From Streptomyces albogriseolus (GTDB taxonomy: Bacteria; Actinomycetota; Actinomycetes; Streptomycetales; Streptomycetaceae): a stretch of 64,000 nucleotides of DNA. Positions 40,273 through 50,211 of this stretch are shown in pieces. Position 1 is the stretch's first letter. The number at the start of each line of letters is the position of its first letter. The notes below the pieces were generated by a model, which searched no databases, was not told the DNA's origin, and worked only from the letters and a program-made list of their open reading frames with translations. Position numbers and translations under genes: made by a program. The DNA lies in contig BMVA01000010.1 in the NCBI GenBank assembly GCA_014650475.1, positions 62,001 through 126,000 of the forward strand, read 5' to 3'.

Positions 40273-41265
40273 TCACCAGGCGAAGGCCTCCGGGGACGGA
40301 CCCGGGCCCGGGAAGATCTCGTCCAGCGAGGCCAGCAGCTCCTCGCTCAGCTCCAGCTCCAGCGCGCGCAGCGCCGAGTCGAGCTGCTCGCGCGTGCGCG
40401 GGCCGACGATCGGGCCGGTCACCCCGGGACGGGTGAGCAGCCAGGCCAGCGCCGTCTCGCCCGGCTCCAGTCCGTGCTTCTCCAGCAGGTCCTCGTACGC
40501 CTGGATCTGCTTGCGCGCCACCGGGTCGGCCAGGGTGTCCGCGGCCCGCCCGGAGGCGCGGCGGCCGCCCTCGGCCTCCTTCTTGATGACCCCGCCCAGC
40601 AGACCGCCGTGCAGCGGCGACCAGGGGATGACCCCGAGCCCGTAGTCCTGCGCGGCCGGGATCACCTCCATCTCGGCGCGCCGCTCGGCGAGGTTGTACA
40701 GGCACTGCTCGCTGACCAGGCCGATGGTCCCGCCGCGCCGGGCGGCGATCTCGTTGGCCTGGGCGATCTTGTAGCCGGGGAAGTTCGACGAGCCGGCGTA
40801 GAGGATCTTGCCCTGCTGGACCAGGACGTCGATCGCCTGCCAGATCTCCTCGAACGGGGTGGCGCGGTCGACGTGGTGGAACTGGTAGAGGTCGATGTAG
40901 TCGGTCCCCAGCCGCTTCAGCGAGGCGTCCACCGCGCGCCGGATGTTCACCGCGGACAGCTTGTCGTGGTTGGGCCACGCCTCGCCGTCCGGGCCCATGT
41001 TGCCGTACACCTTCGTCGCGAGGACGACCTTGTCGCGGCGGCCGCCGCCCTGGGCGAACCAGCTGCCGATGATCTTCTCGGTACGGCCCTTGTTCTCACC
41101 CCAGCCGTAGACGTTGGCGGTGTCGAAGAAATTCAGACCCGCGTCCAGAGCGGCGTCCATGATGGCGTGGCTGTCGGCCTCGTCCGTCTGCGGGCCGAAG
41201 TTCATCGTCCCGAGGACGAGCCGGCTGACCTTGAGTCCTGTGCGTCCGAGCTGCGTGTACCTCAT
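40273..41265 (-). CDS. Aldo/keto reductase
   Basis: 330 residues, a TIM-barrel NADPH oxidoreductase. The catalytic tetrad is present: Asp48 and Tyr53 in FFDTANVYGWG, Lys85 in LATKVYG and His near 130 (LYQFHHVDR). The NADP-binding SSNFPGYKIAQAN and IVGPRTREQLDSALRAL segments are also visible. The layout fits the AKR group reducing sugar aldehydes or stress aldehydes (YhdN/PLR type). The substrate is not known. Monocistronic; it ends 39 bases before the MITE-like element. Confidence 0.93.
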   Translation of the reverse strand: MRYTQLGRTGLKVSRLVLGTMNFGPQTDEADSHAIMDAALDAGLNFFDTANVYGWGENKGRTEKIIGSWFAQGGGRRDKVVLATKVYGNMGPDGEAWPNHDKLSAVNIRRAVDASLKRLGTDYIDLYQFHHVDRATPFEEIWQAIDVLVQQGKILYAGSSNFPGYKIAQANEIAARRGGTIGLVSEQCLYNLAERRAEMEVIPAAQDYGLGVIPWSPLHGGLLGGVIKKEAEGGRRASGRAADTLADPVARKQIQAYEDLLEKHGLEPGETALAWLLTRPGVTGPIVGPRTREQLDSALRALELELSEELLASLDEIFPGPGPSPEAFAW

Positions 41266-41314
41266 GGACGTCCAGCCAACGTGTTGGAGTGCGCTCGATG
41301 CAAGGGGAGGAGGC

Positions 41315-41902
41315 TCAGTCGCGGGGGAAGGCGCTGGTGCTCACGGTCAGGTCGGCCGCGGTGCCCGTCAGATCGATGTCGTCGCCGAAGTCCACCCGCG
41401 TCCGCGTGACGTAGTCGCCGTTCTTCGGGTCGGTGTAGACGAAGCAGCGGCCCTGGTAGGGGTCGACGATGACGTAGAGAGGGAGTTCGGCGGTCGCGTA
41501 GGCGGCCTTCTTCGGGCCGTAGTCGTTGGCGGCGGTGCCCTCGGAGATGACCTCGAAGACGAACTGGACGTCCTCGTAGCGCCAGTGGCCTCCTTCGTCC
41601 TTCTCGGCGGAATCCCGGAGCACGGCCACGTCGGGGCAGAGACCGTTCTCGTGGCCCGGGAAGTCGATGCGGACGTCCGAGAACACCTTCACGTCCATCC
41701 CGAACCTGTCCTCGACGGCCCGCACGATGCGACGGATGATGGCCCAATGCGTGTCCCGCTGCGGTGTCATGAAGACGCTGCCCCCGACGATCTCGACCCT
41801 GAATCCTTCGGGGACGGGCATCCGCTCCAGCCGCTCGAACCACTCGTCCAAGCGCTGCGTGTCGACGTCGGCCATGGCGATCCTGTCTTCAAGGACGGTC
41901 AT
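41315..41902 (-). CDS. Uma2-family endonuclease-like protein
   Basis: 195 residues of the Uma2 (DUF820) family with a PD-(D/E)XK-like core: RVEIVGGSVFMTPQ, then CPDVAVLRDS and FVFEVIS with the acidic residues, and TAANDYGPKKAAYA with the lysines. These proteins are abundant in streptomycetes and cyanobacteria; nuclease activity is predicted from the fold and the biological role is unknown. ATG 41902 with GAGGAG upstream. A truncated paralogue lies 2 kb away at 38987-39346. Its upstream region contains the motif CACCGTGCGTATCGTT, also found at the edge of that remnant. Confidence 0.88.
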   Translation of the reverse strand: MTVLEDRIAMADVDTQRLDEWFERLERMPVPEGFRVEIVGGSVFMTPQRDTHWAIIRRIVRAVEDRFGMDVKVFSDVRIDFPGHENGLCPDVAVLRDSAEKDEGGHWRYEDVQFVFEVISEGTAANDYGPKKAAYATAELPLYVIVDPYQGRCFVYTDPKNGDYVTRTRVDFGDDIDLTGTAADLTVSTSAFPRD

Positions 41903-42009
41903 CGTGGCGCTCCTCCCCGGCCGCCCACGGACGAGAGCGGCCGCGCGGTACAACGATACGCACGGTGAGCAGGACACGAGGCTGGGCGCATATGCCACGT
42001 CCCCGATCC

Positions 42010-42687
42010 CTACGCCTCCTCGTACGGCCCGCCCAGGTCCCACTCCCGCCACAGCGTCTCCGCGAACGCCGCCGCGATTTTGTGTTCGCCTGTTTCGTTG
42101 GGGTGCGTGCCGTCGTAGGTGTCCGTGTGGAAGTCGTACGACGGTGGGGGCGGGACCAGGAGGAGGGGGGAGGCCGGGTCGTCGAGGTCGGCGACCGTCT
42201 TCGCCAGGAGTTCGTTGAAGTGGGCGACCTGGTCGGCGAAGGTCGGGTCGGCCTCCACGCGGATGTTGCGGATCACCGGCAGGACGGCCGTGCGGATGCG
42301 AGGCCTCGCCGCCCGCGCCTCGGCGACGAACGCGCGCACGTTGTCCGCGGTCTGCTCGGCGTTGGTGTAGAAGCCCAGGTCGATCAGGCCCAGCGACACC
42401 AGCAGCACGTCCGCGCGGCAGGACCGCACGGCGTCGCCGATCAGCGGGGCCATGTGGCACCAGCCCTCGCCCCAGCCGGCCAGATGGGCCCGGGGGAACT
42501 CCGGGTCGGCGTACGCGTACGAGGTGGGGGCGTCCGTGGACGGGTCGTGGAGCGTCTCGCGCGGGCCGACCAGCGTGAAGGGGCCGCCGTACGCGGTGCA
42601 CAGGTGCTGCCACAGGCGGTAGCGCCAGGTGTGTTCACCCGCGCTCCCGATCGTCATCGAGTCACCTACGGGCATGAACCTGAGCAC
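42010..42687 (-). CDS. SGNH/GDSL-family hydrolase
   Basis: 225 residues. Block I GDSMTIG carries the nucleophile Ser near the N-terminus, a Gly-Leu-Ile-Asp-Leu-Gly segment (LVSLGLIDLGF) stands at block III, and DGTHPNETGEHKIA is block V with catalytic Asp and His. No signal peptide, so the enzyme is probably intracellular or non-classically exported. GTG 42687 is chosen so that the first beta-strand (LRFMPVGDS) is complete; ATG 42675 is the alternative and neither has a good ribosome site. Divergent from the secreted protein gene. Confidence 0.85.
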   Translation of the reverse strand: MLRFMPVGDSMTIGSAGEHTWRYRLWQHLCTAYGGPFTLVGPRETLHDPSTDAPTSYAYADPEFPRAHLAGWGEGWCHMAPLIGDAVRSCRADVLLVSLGLIDLGFYTNAEQTADNVRAFVAEARAARPRIRTAVLPVIRNIRVEADPTFADQVAHFNELLAKTVADLDDPASPLLLVPPPPSYDFHTDTYDGTHPNETGEHKIAAAFAETLWREWDLGGPYEEA

Positions 42688-42775
42688 CCGATCATCATGG
42701 TGGATCAGCGCGTTCACCGCGATGTGAGCCCCGACACCCGCACCCGGCGGTCCGCGCTGATGGCAGTCTTGGCTC

Positions 42776-43765
42776 ATGCGCCGACCCTTCGTTCTGCTCG
42801 CCGCGACCCTGCTGACGGCCGCGCTCGCCGTGCCCGCCTCCGCCGCCGACAACGACGGCGGGGACGAGGGGTTCACCATCAACGACCCGCGCGTCACCGA
42901 GTCCAGCGGGCTCGCCGCCTCCCGGCAGCATCCCGGCGTCTACTGGACCCACAACGACAGCGACGACGGCCCCCACCTCTACGCCGTCGACGGCAGCACC
43001 GGCGACACGGTCGCCCGTCTCACCCTCACCGGCATCGGCACACCCCGGGACGTCGAGGCGATCTCCGTCGGCCCCGGCGACCGGCTCTTCGTCGCCGACG
43101 TCGGCGACAACCTGGGCGGCACCTGGCCGTACGTGTGGATCTACGAACTCCCCGAGCCGGAGCGGCTCCAGGACGCGACCGTGCGGGCCACCCAGTACGT
43201 CGTGAAGTACGCCGACGGCCCGCGCGACGCCGAGGCGATGGTCGTCCACCCGAAGACCGGGCGGGTGTACCTCATCGACAAGCACGAGGACGGAGGGCAC
43301 CTCTACGAGGGCCCGGAGAAGCTCTCGCCGTCCGGCGACAACGTGTTCAGGCCGGTCGCCCCTGTCGAGCTGTGGACGACCGACGCCGCGCTCTCCCCGG
43401 ACGGGCAACACCTCGCGGTGCGCGGTTACTTCGGCGGCATCCACTACGCGTGGAACGGCGGGAAGCTGGAGCGCGAGGGGCGGCTGAGCGTGCCGCTCCA
43501 GGGGCAGGGCGAGTCGGTGACCTACTCCGCCGACGGCTCCCGGCTGCTGTTCGGCAGCGAGGGGGAGCAGAGCGGGGTGGTGAGCCGCCCGGCGCCCGGC
43601 GCGGACGAGGGCGGGTCCAGCGGCGGTACCGGCTCCCGCGCGGACGGCGGCGGCAGCGCCTCCGGCGACGGGAACGGCGCCTCCGTGAAGGTCGGGGGAG
43701 CCGTGGTGGTCGCCGTGGTGGTCGCGGCCCTGTTCGGGCTGGGCAGGCGCCGGCGCAGGGGCTGA
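42776..43765 (+). CDS. Secreted beta-propeller-like protein with C-terminal membrane anchor
   Basis: 329 residues. Signal peptide 1-23 (LLAATLLTAALAVPASA). The body contains repeated strand-turn patterns seen in WD40 or NHL propellers (SSGLAASRQHPGVYWTHNDS, GDRLFVADVGDN, TDAALSPDGQHLAVR, VTYSADGSRLLFGSE). A Gly/Ser-rich linker precedes a transmembrane helix (AVVVAVVVAALFGLG) and RRRRRG stop-transfer tail. It would be displayed outside the membrane. A ligand or enzymatic role is not evident. Confidence 0.83.
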   Translation: MRRPFVLLAATLLTAALAVPASAADNDGGDEGFTINDPRVTESSGLAASRQHPGVYWTHNDSDDGPHLYAVDGSTGDTVARLTLTGIGTPRDVEAISVGPGDRLFVADVGDNLGGTWPYVWIYELPEPERLQDATVRATQYVVKYADGPRDAEAMVVHPKTGRVYLIDKHEDGGHLYEGPEKLSPSGDNVFRPVAPVELWTTDAALSPDGQHLAVRGYFGGIHYAWNGGKLEREGRLSVPLQGQGESVTYSADGSRLLFGSEGEQSGVVSRPAPGADEGGSSGGTGSRADGGGSASGDGNGASVKVGGAVVVAVVVAALFGLGRRRRRG

Positions 43766-43775
43766 ACCGCGGGCG

Positions 43776-44552
43776 TCAGCGCCCCTCTTCGGCCGCGCGC
43801 CGGGCGACGTGGACCTCCAGGCCGTCCAGGATGCGCTGGAGCCCGAACTCGAAGTGGTCGAAGCCGGCGTCGAAGGCGTCCTCGGAGAGCCCGGCCATGA
43901 CGGGATAGCGCCCGCTGCTCATCGCCTTCTCCAGGGCGGGCCGCTGGGCCTCCCAGAACTCCGCGTCCGTCAGCCCCGAGCTGTGCTCGGCCTGCTCCTG
44001 GTACAGCTGTGTCCGGGCGGCCCCGGCCACGTACCCGTCGATCATGACGATCACCGACAGCAGTTCGGGGTCGGACAGGCGCATCGGCTTGATCCGGGAG
44101 AACACCTTCTCCATGCCGTCCAGGGCGCTCGGGCCGAGGATCGGGCGGGACTGGTTGACCTCCAGCAACCAGGGGTGGCGCCGGTAGAGGGCCAGGGTGG
44201 CCCGGGCCAGTGCCTCCAGGGCCGGGCGCCAGCCGCCGTCGCCGGGGTCCGCGGGGTTCTCCGCAGGGCGCTGCACCCGGTCCAGCATCAGGTCGAGCAG
44301 CTCGGCCTTGCCGGGGACGTAGCGGTACAGGGACATCGTGCCGGTGCCCAGCTCCGTGGCGATCCGGCGCATCGACAGCGCGCCGATGCCGTCCCGGTCG
44401 GCGACCTCGATCGCCGCCTCCACGATCCGTTCCAGGGTCAGCCCCGGCTTCGGGCCGCGGCTGGGCCGCTGTCCGGTGCCCCAGAGCAGGTCGAGGGTGC
44501 GGGCGATGTCGCCGCTCCCGCTGGTCTCCGTACCGCTTCCGCCGCTGCTCAT
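43776..44552 (-). CDS. TetR-family regulator of the adjacent ABC exporter
   Basis: 258 residues. After a Gly/Ser leader comes a TetR helix-turn-helix (LTLERIVEAAIEVADRDGIGALSMRRIATELGTGTMSLYRYV) and a TetR_C-type ligand domain (LYRRHPWLLEVNQSRPILGP). It lies divergently from a DrrA/DrrB-like ABC exporter with two palindromic sites between them, so it most likely represses both itself and the exporter until bound by drug. Convergent with the propeller-protein gene, ten bases apart. Confidence 0.92.
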   Translation of the reverse strand: MSSGGSGTETSGSGDIARTLDLLWGTGQRPSRGPKPGLTLERIVEAAIEVADRDGIGALSMRRIATELGTGTMSLYRYVPGKAELLDLMLDRVQRPAENPADPGDGGWRPALEALARATLALYRRHPWLLEVNQSRPILGPSALDGMEKVFSRIKPMRLSDPELLSVIVMIDGYVAGAARTQLYQEQAEHSSGLTDAEFWEAQRPALEKAMSSGRYPVMAGLSEDAFDAGFDHFEFGLQRILDGLEVHVARRAAEEGR

Positions 44553-44582
44553 GGAGGCAGTCTAGATCCGCGCGCAAAAACT

Positions 44583-44616
44583 GGGTACGTCGTACGCGCA
44601 ATCGGGTACGGTGTAC
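44583..44616. promoter_or_regulatory. Two palindromic sites, probable TetR operators
   Basis: GGGTACGTCGTAC at 44583-44595 and GGGTACGGTGTAC at 44604-44616 each contain a GTAC-N3-GTAC dyad and are spaced 21 bases apart, two helical turns. They lie between the divergent tetR and ABC genes, 22 bases before the ABC start. Confidence 0.65.
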
Positions 44617-44638
44617 TCGGTTTCTGGAAGGGGGACCC

Positions 44639-45604
44639 ATGAACGACGACGGGTACGCGGTGCTGGCCGAGGGGCTTCAGAAGCGCTACGGCGAGAAGCG
44701 CGCCCTGGACGGCTTCGATCTCACCGTGCGGGCGGGCACGGTGCACGGACTGCTGGGACCGAACGGCGCGGGCAAGACCACCGCCGTGCGGATCCTGTCG
44801 ACGCTGATCCGGCTCGACGGCGGGCGGGCGACCGTGGCCGGGCTGGACGTGGCGCGCCAGGCCCGCGAGGTGCGGGCGCGGATCGGGCTCACCGGGCAGT
44901 ACGCGGCGGTGGACGAGGTGCTCACCGGGCGGCAGAACCTGGAGATGTTCGGCAGGCTGTTCCACCTCGGCGGGCGGCGCGCCAAGGCGCGGGCGGCGGA
45001 GCTGCTGGAGCAGTTCGACCTGACCGACGCCGCCGACAAGGGCGTCGGCGACTACAGCGGCGGCATGCGGCGCCGGCTGGACCTGGCGGCGTCGATGATC
45101 CTCACGCCGGCCGTGCTGTTCCTGGACGAGCCCACGACGGGGCTCGATCCGCGCAGCCGCGGTGACGTCTGGGACTCCGTACGGGCGTTGGTGGCGGGCG
45201 GCACGACCGTGCTGCTGACCACGCAGTACCTGGAGGAGGCCGACCGGCTGGCCTCCCGGATCACCGTCATCGACCGGGGCCGGTCCATCGCCGACGACAC
45301 CCCGGACGGGCTGAAGAACCGCGTCGGCGGCGACCGCGTCGAGGTCGTCGTGACCGAACGGTCCGACATCCCGCGCGTGGTGAAGGTCGTGGCCCGGGTC
45401 TCCGACGGTGAACCCGAGGCGGACGAGACCGAGTTGCGGGTGCACGCGCCCGTCACCGACCGGGTGGGCGCGCTGACGGACGTCGCCCGCACCCTCCAGG
45501 ACGAGGGCGTCCGGGTCGAGGACATCGGGCTGCGCAGGCCCAGCCTCGACGACGTGTTCCTGCGCCTGACCGGACACCGCACGGAGAAGGAGGCGGCGGC
45601 ATGA
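44639..45604 (+). CDS. ABC exporter ATPase (DrrA-like)
   Basis: 321 residues. Walker [10 protein letters not shown], signature [12 protein letters not shown], Walker [15 protein letters not shown] and H-loop [11 protein letters not shown] follow the daunorubicin-resistance ATPase pattern. The C-terminal domain ends [17 protein letters not shown], the DrrA-specific tail. GGAAGGGGG lies just before the ATG. Pairs with the permease that overlaps it by ATGA. Exports a drug or lipid; control by the divergent TetR protein. Confidence 0.95.
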   Translation: MNDDGYAVLAEGLQKRYGEKRALDGFDLTVRAGTVHGLLGPNGAGKTTAVRILSTLIRLDGGRATVAGLDVARQAREVRARIGLTGQYAAVDEVLTGRQNLEMFGRLFHLGGRRAKARAAELLEQFDLTDAADKGVGDYSGGMRRRLDLAASMILTPAVLFLDEPTTGLDPRSRGDVWDSVRALVAGGTTVLLTTQYLEEADRLASRITVIDRGRSIADDTPDGLKNRVGGDRVEVVVTERSDIPRVVKVVARVSDGEPEADETELRVHAPVTDRVGALTDVARTLQDEGVRVEDIGLRRPSLDDVFLRLTGHRTEKEAAA

Positions 45605-46422
45605 GCGCGTTCGACCTGACCGGACCGGCCGGGCGCGGCCGGGTGTACTGGGCGCTCGCGGACTGCTGGAACGTGGTCCGCCGCGGCCTGACCCACTACC
45701 AGCGCCAGCCCGTCAACATCGCCTGGCAGCTGGGGTTCCCCATCCTCTCCGTCCTGCTGTACGGCTATGTGTTCGGCAGCGCGATGCGGGTGCCGGGCGG
45801 CGGGGACTACCAGGACTTCCTGATGCCGGGCATGTTCGTGATGACCATGGCGTTCGGCTTCATCAACACCGCGACGGTGGTGGTGTACGACTCCACCAAG
45901 GGGGTCATCGACCGCTTCCGCTCGATGCCGATGGCGTCCTCGGCGGTGGTGGCCGGGCGCGGGGTGACCGACCTGATCGTCGCCTGCGCGGAGCTGGCCA
46001 TCCTGATGCTGACGGCCCTGGTCATGGGCTGGCGCCCGGACGGCGGCTGGGAGTTCGTCGCCGCGTTCGGGCTGCTGCTGTGGCTGCGGTTCGCGCTGAT
46101 CTGGCTCGGGGTCTGGCTGGGTCTGCTGGTGCCCAACCCGGAGGCGGCGGGCGGTCTGTTCGCGGTGGCCTTCCCGCTGACGATGATCTCCAGCATCTTC
46201 GTCGCCCCCCAGCTCATGCCCGACTGGCTCGGCCGGGTGGCCGCCTGGAACCCGATCTCCTCCACGGCCGCGGCGACCCGTGAACTCTTCGGCACCCCGG
46301 TCGGCGGCGGCGACTCCTGGGTGGAACGGCACGCGCTGCTGATGGCGGGGGTGTGGCCGGTGATCCTGACGGCGGTCTTCCTGCCGCTCGCGGTGCGGAG
46401 GTTCCAGCGGCTGAGCCGGTGA
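45601..46422 (+). CDS. ABC exporter permease (DrrB-like)
   Basis: 273 residues with six helices of the ABC-2 type. The ABC-2 signature region [29 protein letters not shown] is near the C-terminal third. Start overlaps the ATPase stop (ATGA). Followed by a perfect terminator. Confidence 0.94.
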   Translation: MSAFDLTGPAGRGRVYWALADCWNVVRRGLTHYQRQPVNIAWQLGFPILSVLLYGYVFGSAMRVPGGGDYQDFLMPGMFVMTMAFGFINTATVVVYDSTKGVIDRFRSMPMASSAVVAGRGVTDLIVACAELAILMLTALVMGWRPDGGWEFVAAFGLLLWLRFALIWLGVWLGLLVPNPEAAGGLFAVAFPLTMISSIFVAPQLMPDWLGRVAAWNPISSTAAATRELFGTPVGGGDSWVERHALLMAGVWPVILTAVFLPLAVRRFQRLSR

Positions 46423-46424
46423 GA

Positions 46425-46465
46425 CGGAAAGGGCGCCCGGTGGGAACCACCGGGCGCCCTCTCCG
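46425..46465. terminator. Strong terminator between ABC exporter and serC
   Basis: AGGGCGCCCGGTGG with its complement makes a 14-bp stem with loop GAA, extended by ACGGA/TCCGT outside. It serves the exporter operon and the convergent serC. Confidence 0.88.
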
Positions 46466-46483
46466 TGTCGTGGAAGGGGGCGA

Positions 46484-47611
<1,128 letters not shown>

Positions 47612-47684
47612 CTAGCGGCTGGGGGAAACACGGGCGCAACATCGTCCGTCCGCTGAGACGCGCCGCTGAGACACATCACCGGTA

Positions 47685-47725
47685 CGGGTGGCGGACGGAC
47701 CGGGGGGAGGGCCGTCCGCCACCCG
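47685..47725 (-). terminator. Terminator of the conservon operon
   Basis: CGGGTGGCGGACGG pairs perfectly with CCGTCCGCCACCCG (14 bp), seven bases after the last P450 stop. Confidence 0.85.
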
Positions 47726-47731
47726 CGTCCC

Positions 47732-48982
47732 TCACCCGCCGAGCGTCACGGGCAGCTCGTACAGGTCGTTCTGGGTGACCACCGGCTTGTTGCGCAGCTC
47801 GCCCGCCGGGACCGCCAGGTCCAGCTTCGGGAAGCGCGCGTACAGCGCCGGGAGGGCGACGCCCGCCTCCAGACGGGACAGGGCGGCGCCGGGGCACACG
47901 TGCGGGCCGTGCCCGAAGGAGATGTGCCGGTGGGGGTCCTCGCGGGTGATGTCGAAGACGCCGGCCGTCGGCCCGTGCGCCTGCTCGTCCCGTCCGATCG
48001 CCGCGTACGACACGATCAGCGCGTCCCCGGCGGGCAGCACCTTGTCCCCTACGGGTACGTCCTCGGTCGCGAACCGGATCAGCACGTGCGAGGTCGGCGT
48101 GGACCAGCGCAGCGTCTCCTCGATCACCGCCGACCAGTCCGCCTTCCCGGACAGCACCAGCTCGCGCTGGTCCGGGTGGGTGGAGAGGTTGACCACCGCG
48201 TTGACGATGAGCGAGATCGTGGTCTCGTGCCCGGCCGCCACCATCAGCTGGAGCGTGGCGACGATCTCCTCGTCGGTCAGCCGGTCGCCGTCCTCCGACG
48301 CCTGGATCAGCGCCGACGTCAGGTCGTCGCCCGGGTTCTCCCGCTTCGACGCCACCGTCTCGGCCATGATCCCGGCCAGCTCGGTGAGCGTGGCCACGAC
48401 CTCCTCCGGCGGGGTCTGCGTGGAGAAGAACTTCTCGAACAGCTCCTTCAGCCGCGGCAGCCGCTCCTCGGCCAGCCCCATCAGATCGGCGATCACGAAC
48501 ATCGGCAGCGGATAGGCGAACACCGCCTTCAGGTCCACACGGTCGCCGGGCTGCGCGGCCACCTGGTCCAGCAGCGACTCCGTCAACTCGGTGATCCGGT
48601 CCCGCATCCGCTCCACCCGTCTGGGGGTGAGCGCCTGGGCGACCAGGGTGCGCAGCCGCCGGTGGTCGGCGCCGTCCACGGTGAGCATCGAGCGCGGCGG
48701 GTTGGCCAGCCCGATCAGCGGCCAGTCGGGGGCTATCTCCCCGCGCCGCCAGGCGCCCCAGACGTTGATGTCCTTCACCAGCCGCGGGTCGGTCAGCAGC
48801 CTCTTCGCCTCGGCGTGATGGGTCACCGCCCACACGGGCACGTCACCCGGCAGGGTCACGGCGGCCAGCGGCCCGGCGGCCCGCAGCGCCGCGCTCTCGG
48901 CGTCCAGGTCGGAGACGAACGGGTCGAGGGGGATGCGGGTCTCTTCGGTGTCGGTCGCGGTGAGGTCCGTACCAGCCGTCAT
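47732..48982 (-). CDS. Cytochrome P450 of the conservon (CYP154-type)
   Basis: 416 residues with every P450 landmark: oxygen-activation helix AGHETT (250-255), K-helix ExxR at Glu289-Arg292, and heme loop FGHGPHVCPG with Cys363. It overlaps the upstream P450 by ATGA as the last gene of the cvnA-B-C-D-P450-P450 operon. In S. coelicolor the equivalent position is occupied by a CYP154 member; substrate unknown. Its placement suggests a link between the signalling proteins and oxidation of a metabolite. The CYP154 label rests on position and on its pairing with the ExxR-less P450. Confidence 0.9.
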   Translation of the reverse strand: MTAGTDLTATDTEETRIPLDPFVSDLDAESAALRAAGPLAAVTLPGDVPVWAVTHHAEAKRLLTDPRLVKDINVWGAWRRGEIAPDWPLIGLANPPRSMLTVDGADHRRLRTLVAQALTPRRVERMRDRITELTESLLDQVAAQPGDRVDLKAVFAYPLPMFVIADLMGLAEERLPRLKELFEKFFSTQTPPEEVVATLTELAGIMAETVASKRENPGDDLTSALIQASEDGDRLTDEEIVATLQLMVAAGHETTISLIVNAVVNLSTHPDQRELVLSGKADWSAVIEETLRWSTPTSHVLIRFATEDVPVGDKVLPAGDALIVSYAAIGRDEQAHGPTAGVFDITREDPHRHISFGHGPHVCPGAALSRLEAGVALPALYARFPKLDLAVPAGELRNKPVVTQNDLYELPVTLGG

Positions 48983-50211
48983 GCGAGCGAGCCTCCAAGG
49001 GCGGGGGTGGGTGTGAAGGTGACCGGGAGCTCGGACAGGCCGCGCAGCCAGGGCGACGGGCGGCGGGTCAGGGAGGAGGCCGGCACGGCGAGGTCGATGT
49101 CCGGCAGCCGGTCCAGGACCACCTCGATGCCGGTCCGGGCGATCACCTCGGCGATCTCCTGCGCCGGGAACGGGCAGCGGTGCTCGCCGTGACCGAAGGA
49201 GAAGTGCGCGCCGTTGCCGCCGGTGAGCGAGCCGTCGGTGCGCACCTGCGGGTCGGAGTTGGCGCCCTGGAGGCCCAGCAGCACCATGTCGCCGGCCCGG
49301 ATGCGGCGTCCGCCGAGCTGCGTGTCGCGCGACGCCCACCGCGCCGCCACGTTCTGCGTCGGGGTGTCCTCCCACAGCACCTCGTTCATCGCCTCGGCGA
49401 CGCTGTTGCGGCCGCCGAACAGCGAGGCCGCGAACCGGGAGTCGGTGAGCATCAGGTGCAGCGAGTTGCCGATCCAGTCGGCGGTCGGCTGGTGCCCGGC
49501 CGCCATCATCACCATCAGGTCCTGGACGATCTCCTCGTCGGTGAACCCCGAGGGGTCGGCGAGCATCCGGGAGGCGACGTCCTCCGCGGGCTCCTTGCGC
49601 CGCTGGGCCACCAGCTCCGTCATCGACGTGAACAGATGCGTCTGGCCGGCGAGCGCCCGCTCCCGCCCGTCGATCATGTCGTTGAGCGCGGTGACCAGCG
49701 CGGGACCCTTGTCGTCGGGGAACCCGTACAGCCGGGCCAGCACCCGCACCGGCAGCAGCATCGCGAACTCGCCGATCACGTCGGCGGACCCGCGCGGGCA
49801 GATCGCGTCGATCAGCTCGTCCGCGAACCGCTCGGAATGGCCGCGCAGTTCGGTCGGGCCGACCGCCTCCAGCGCGTTCCCCAGCATCGCGGCCCGCTCC
49901 CGGTGCCGCTCGCCGACGGTGTAGAGGATGGACGGCTGACGGCGTCCGATCATCGGCAGCAGCGGCCAGTCGTCGGGGATGTTCTCCCACTGGTTCCACA
50001 GCTCGGAGTCGCGGCTGAACAGCACCGGGTCGCCGGTGACCTGGTGCAGCTCGCGGTAGCCGAGGACCAGCCAGGCGGGGGCGTCGCCGTCGAGCACGAC
50101 CGGCACCACACTGCCGTGCTCGCGGCGCAGCTCGCGGTAGACGCGGGCCGGGTCGTCCTGCAGCAGGGGGCCGCTGAACGGGACGGCGTCGGGGACGGAG
50201 GCGGGACTCAC
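48979..50211 (-). CDS. Cytochrome P450 of the conservon lacking the ExxR motif (CYP157-type)
   Basis: 410 residues, clearly P450 by length and fold landmarks. The heme Cys346 lies in FGHGEHRCPFP, and the I-helix region is AGHQPT (238-243) with Gln instead of the usual acid. At the K helix, where ExxR is almost universal, the sequence is NEVLWEDTP (Glu277, Trp280), so the arginine is missing. This loss is the hallmark of the CYP157 group. GTG 50211 overlaps the cvnD stop (GTGA) and has GGAG upstream. It may still bind heme and pair with the following P450. Confidence 0.9.
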   Translation of the reverse strand: MSPASVPDAVPFSGPLLQDDPARVYRELRREHGSVVPVVLDGDAPAWLVLGYRELHQVTGDPVLFSRDSELWNQWENIPDDWPLLPMIGRRQPSILYTVGERHRERAAMLGNALEAVGPTELRGHSERFADELIDAICPRGSADVIGEFAMLLPVRVLARLYGFPDDKGPALVTALNDMIDGRERALAGQTHLFTSMTELVAQRRKEPAEDVASRMLADPSGFTDEEIVQDLMVMMAAGHQPTADWIGNSLHLMLTDSRFAASLFGGRNSVAEAMNEVLWEDTPTQNVAARWASRDTQLGGRRIRAGDMVLLGLQGANSDPQVRTDGSLTGGNGAHFSFGHGEHRCPFPAQEIAEVIARTGIEVVLDRLPDIDLAVPASSLTRRPSPWLRGLSELPVTFTPTPALGGSLA

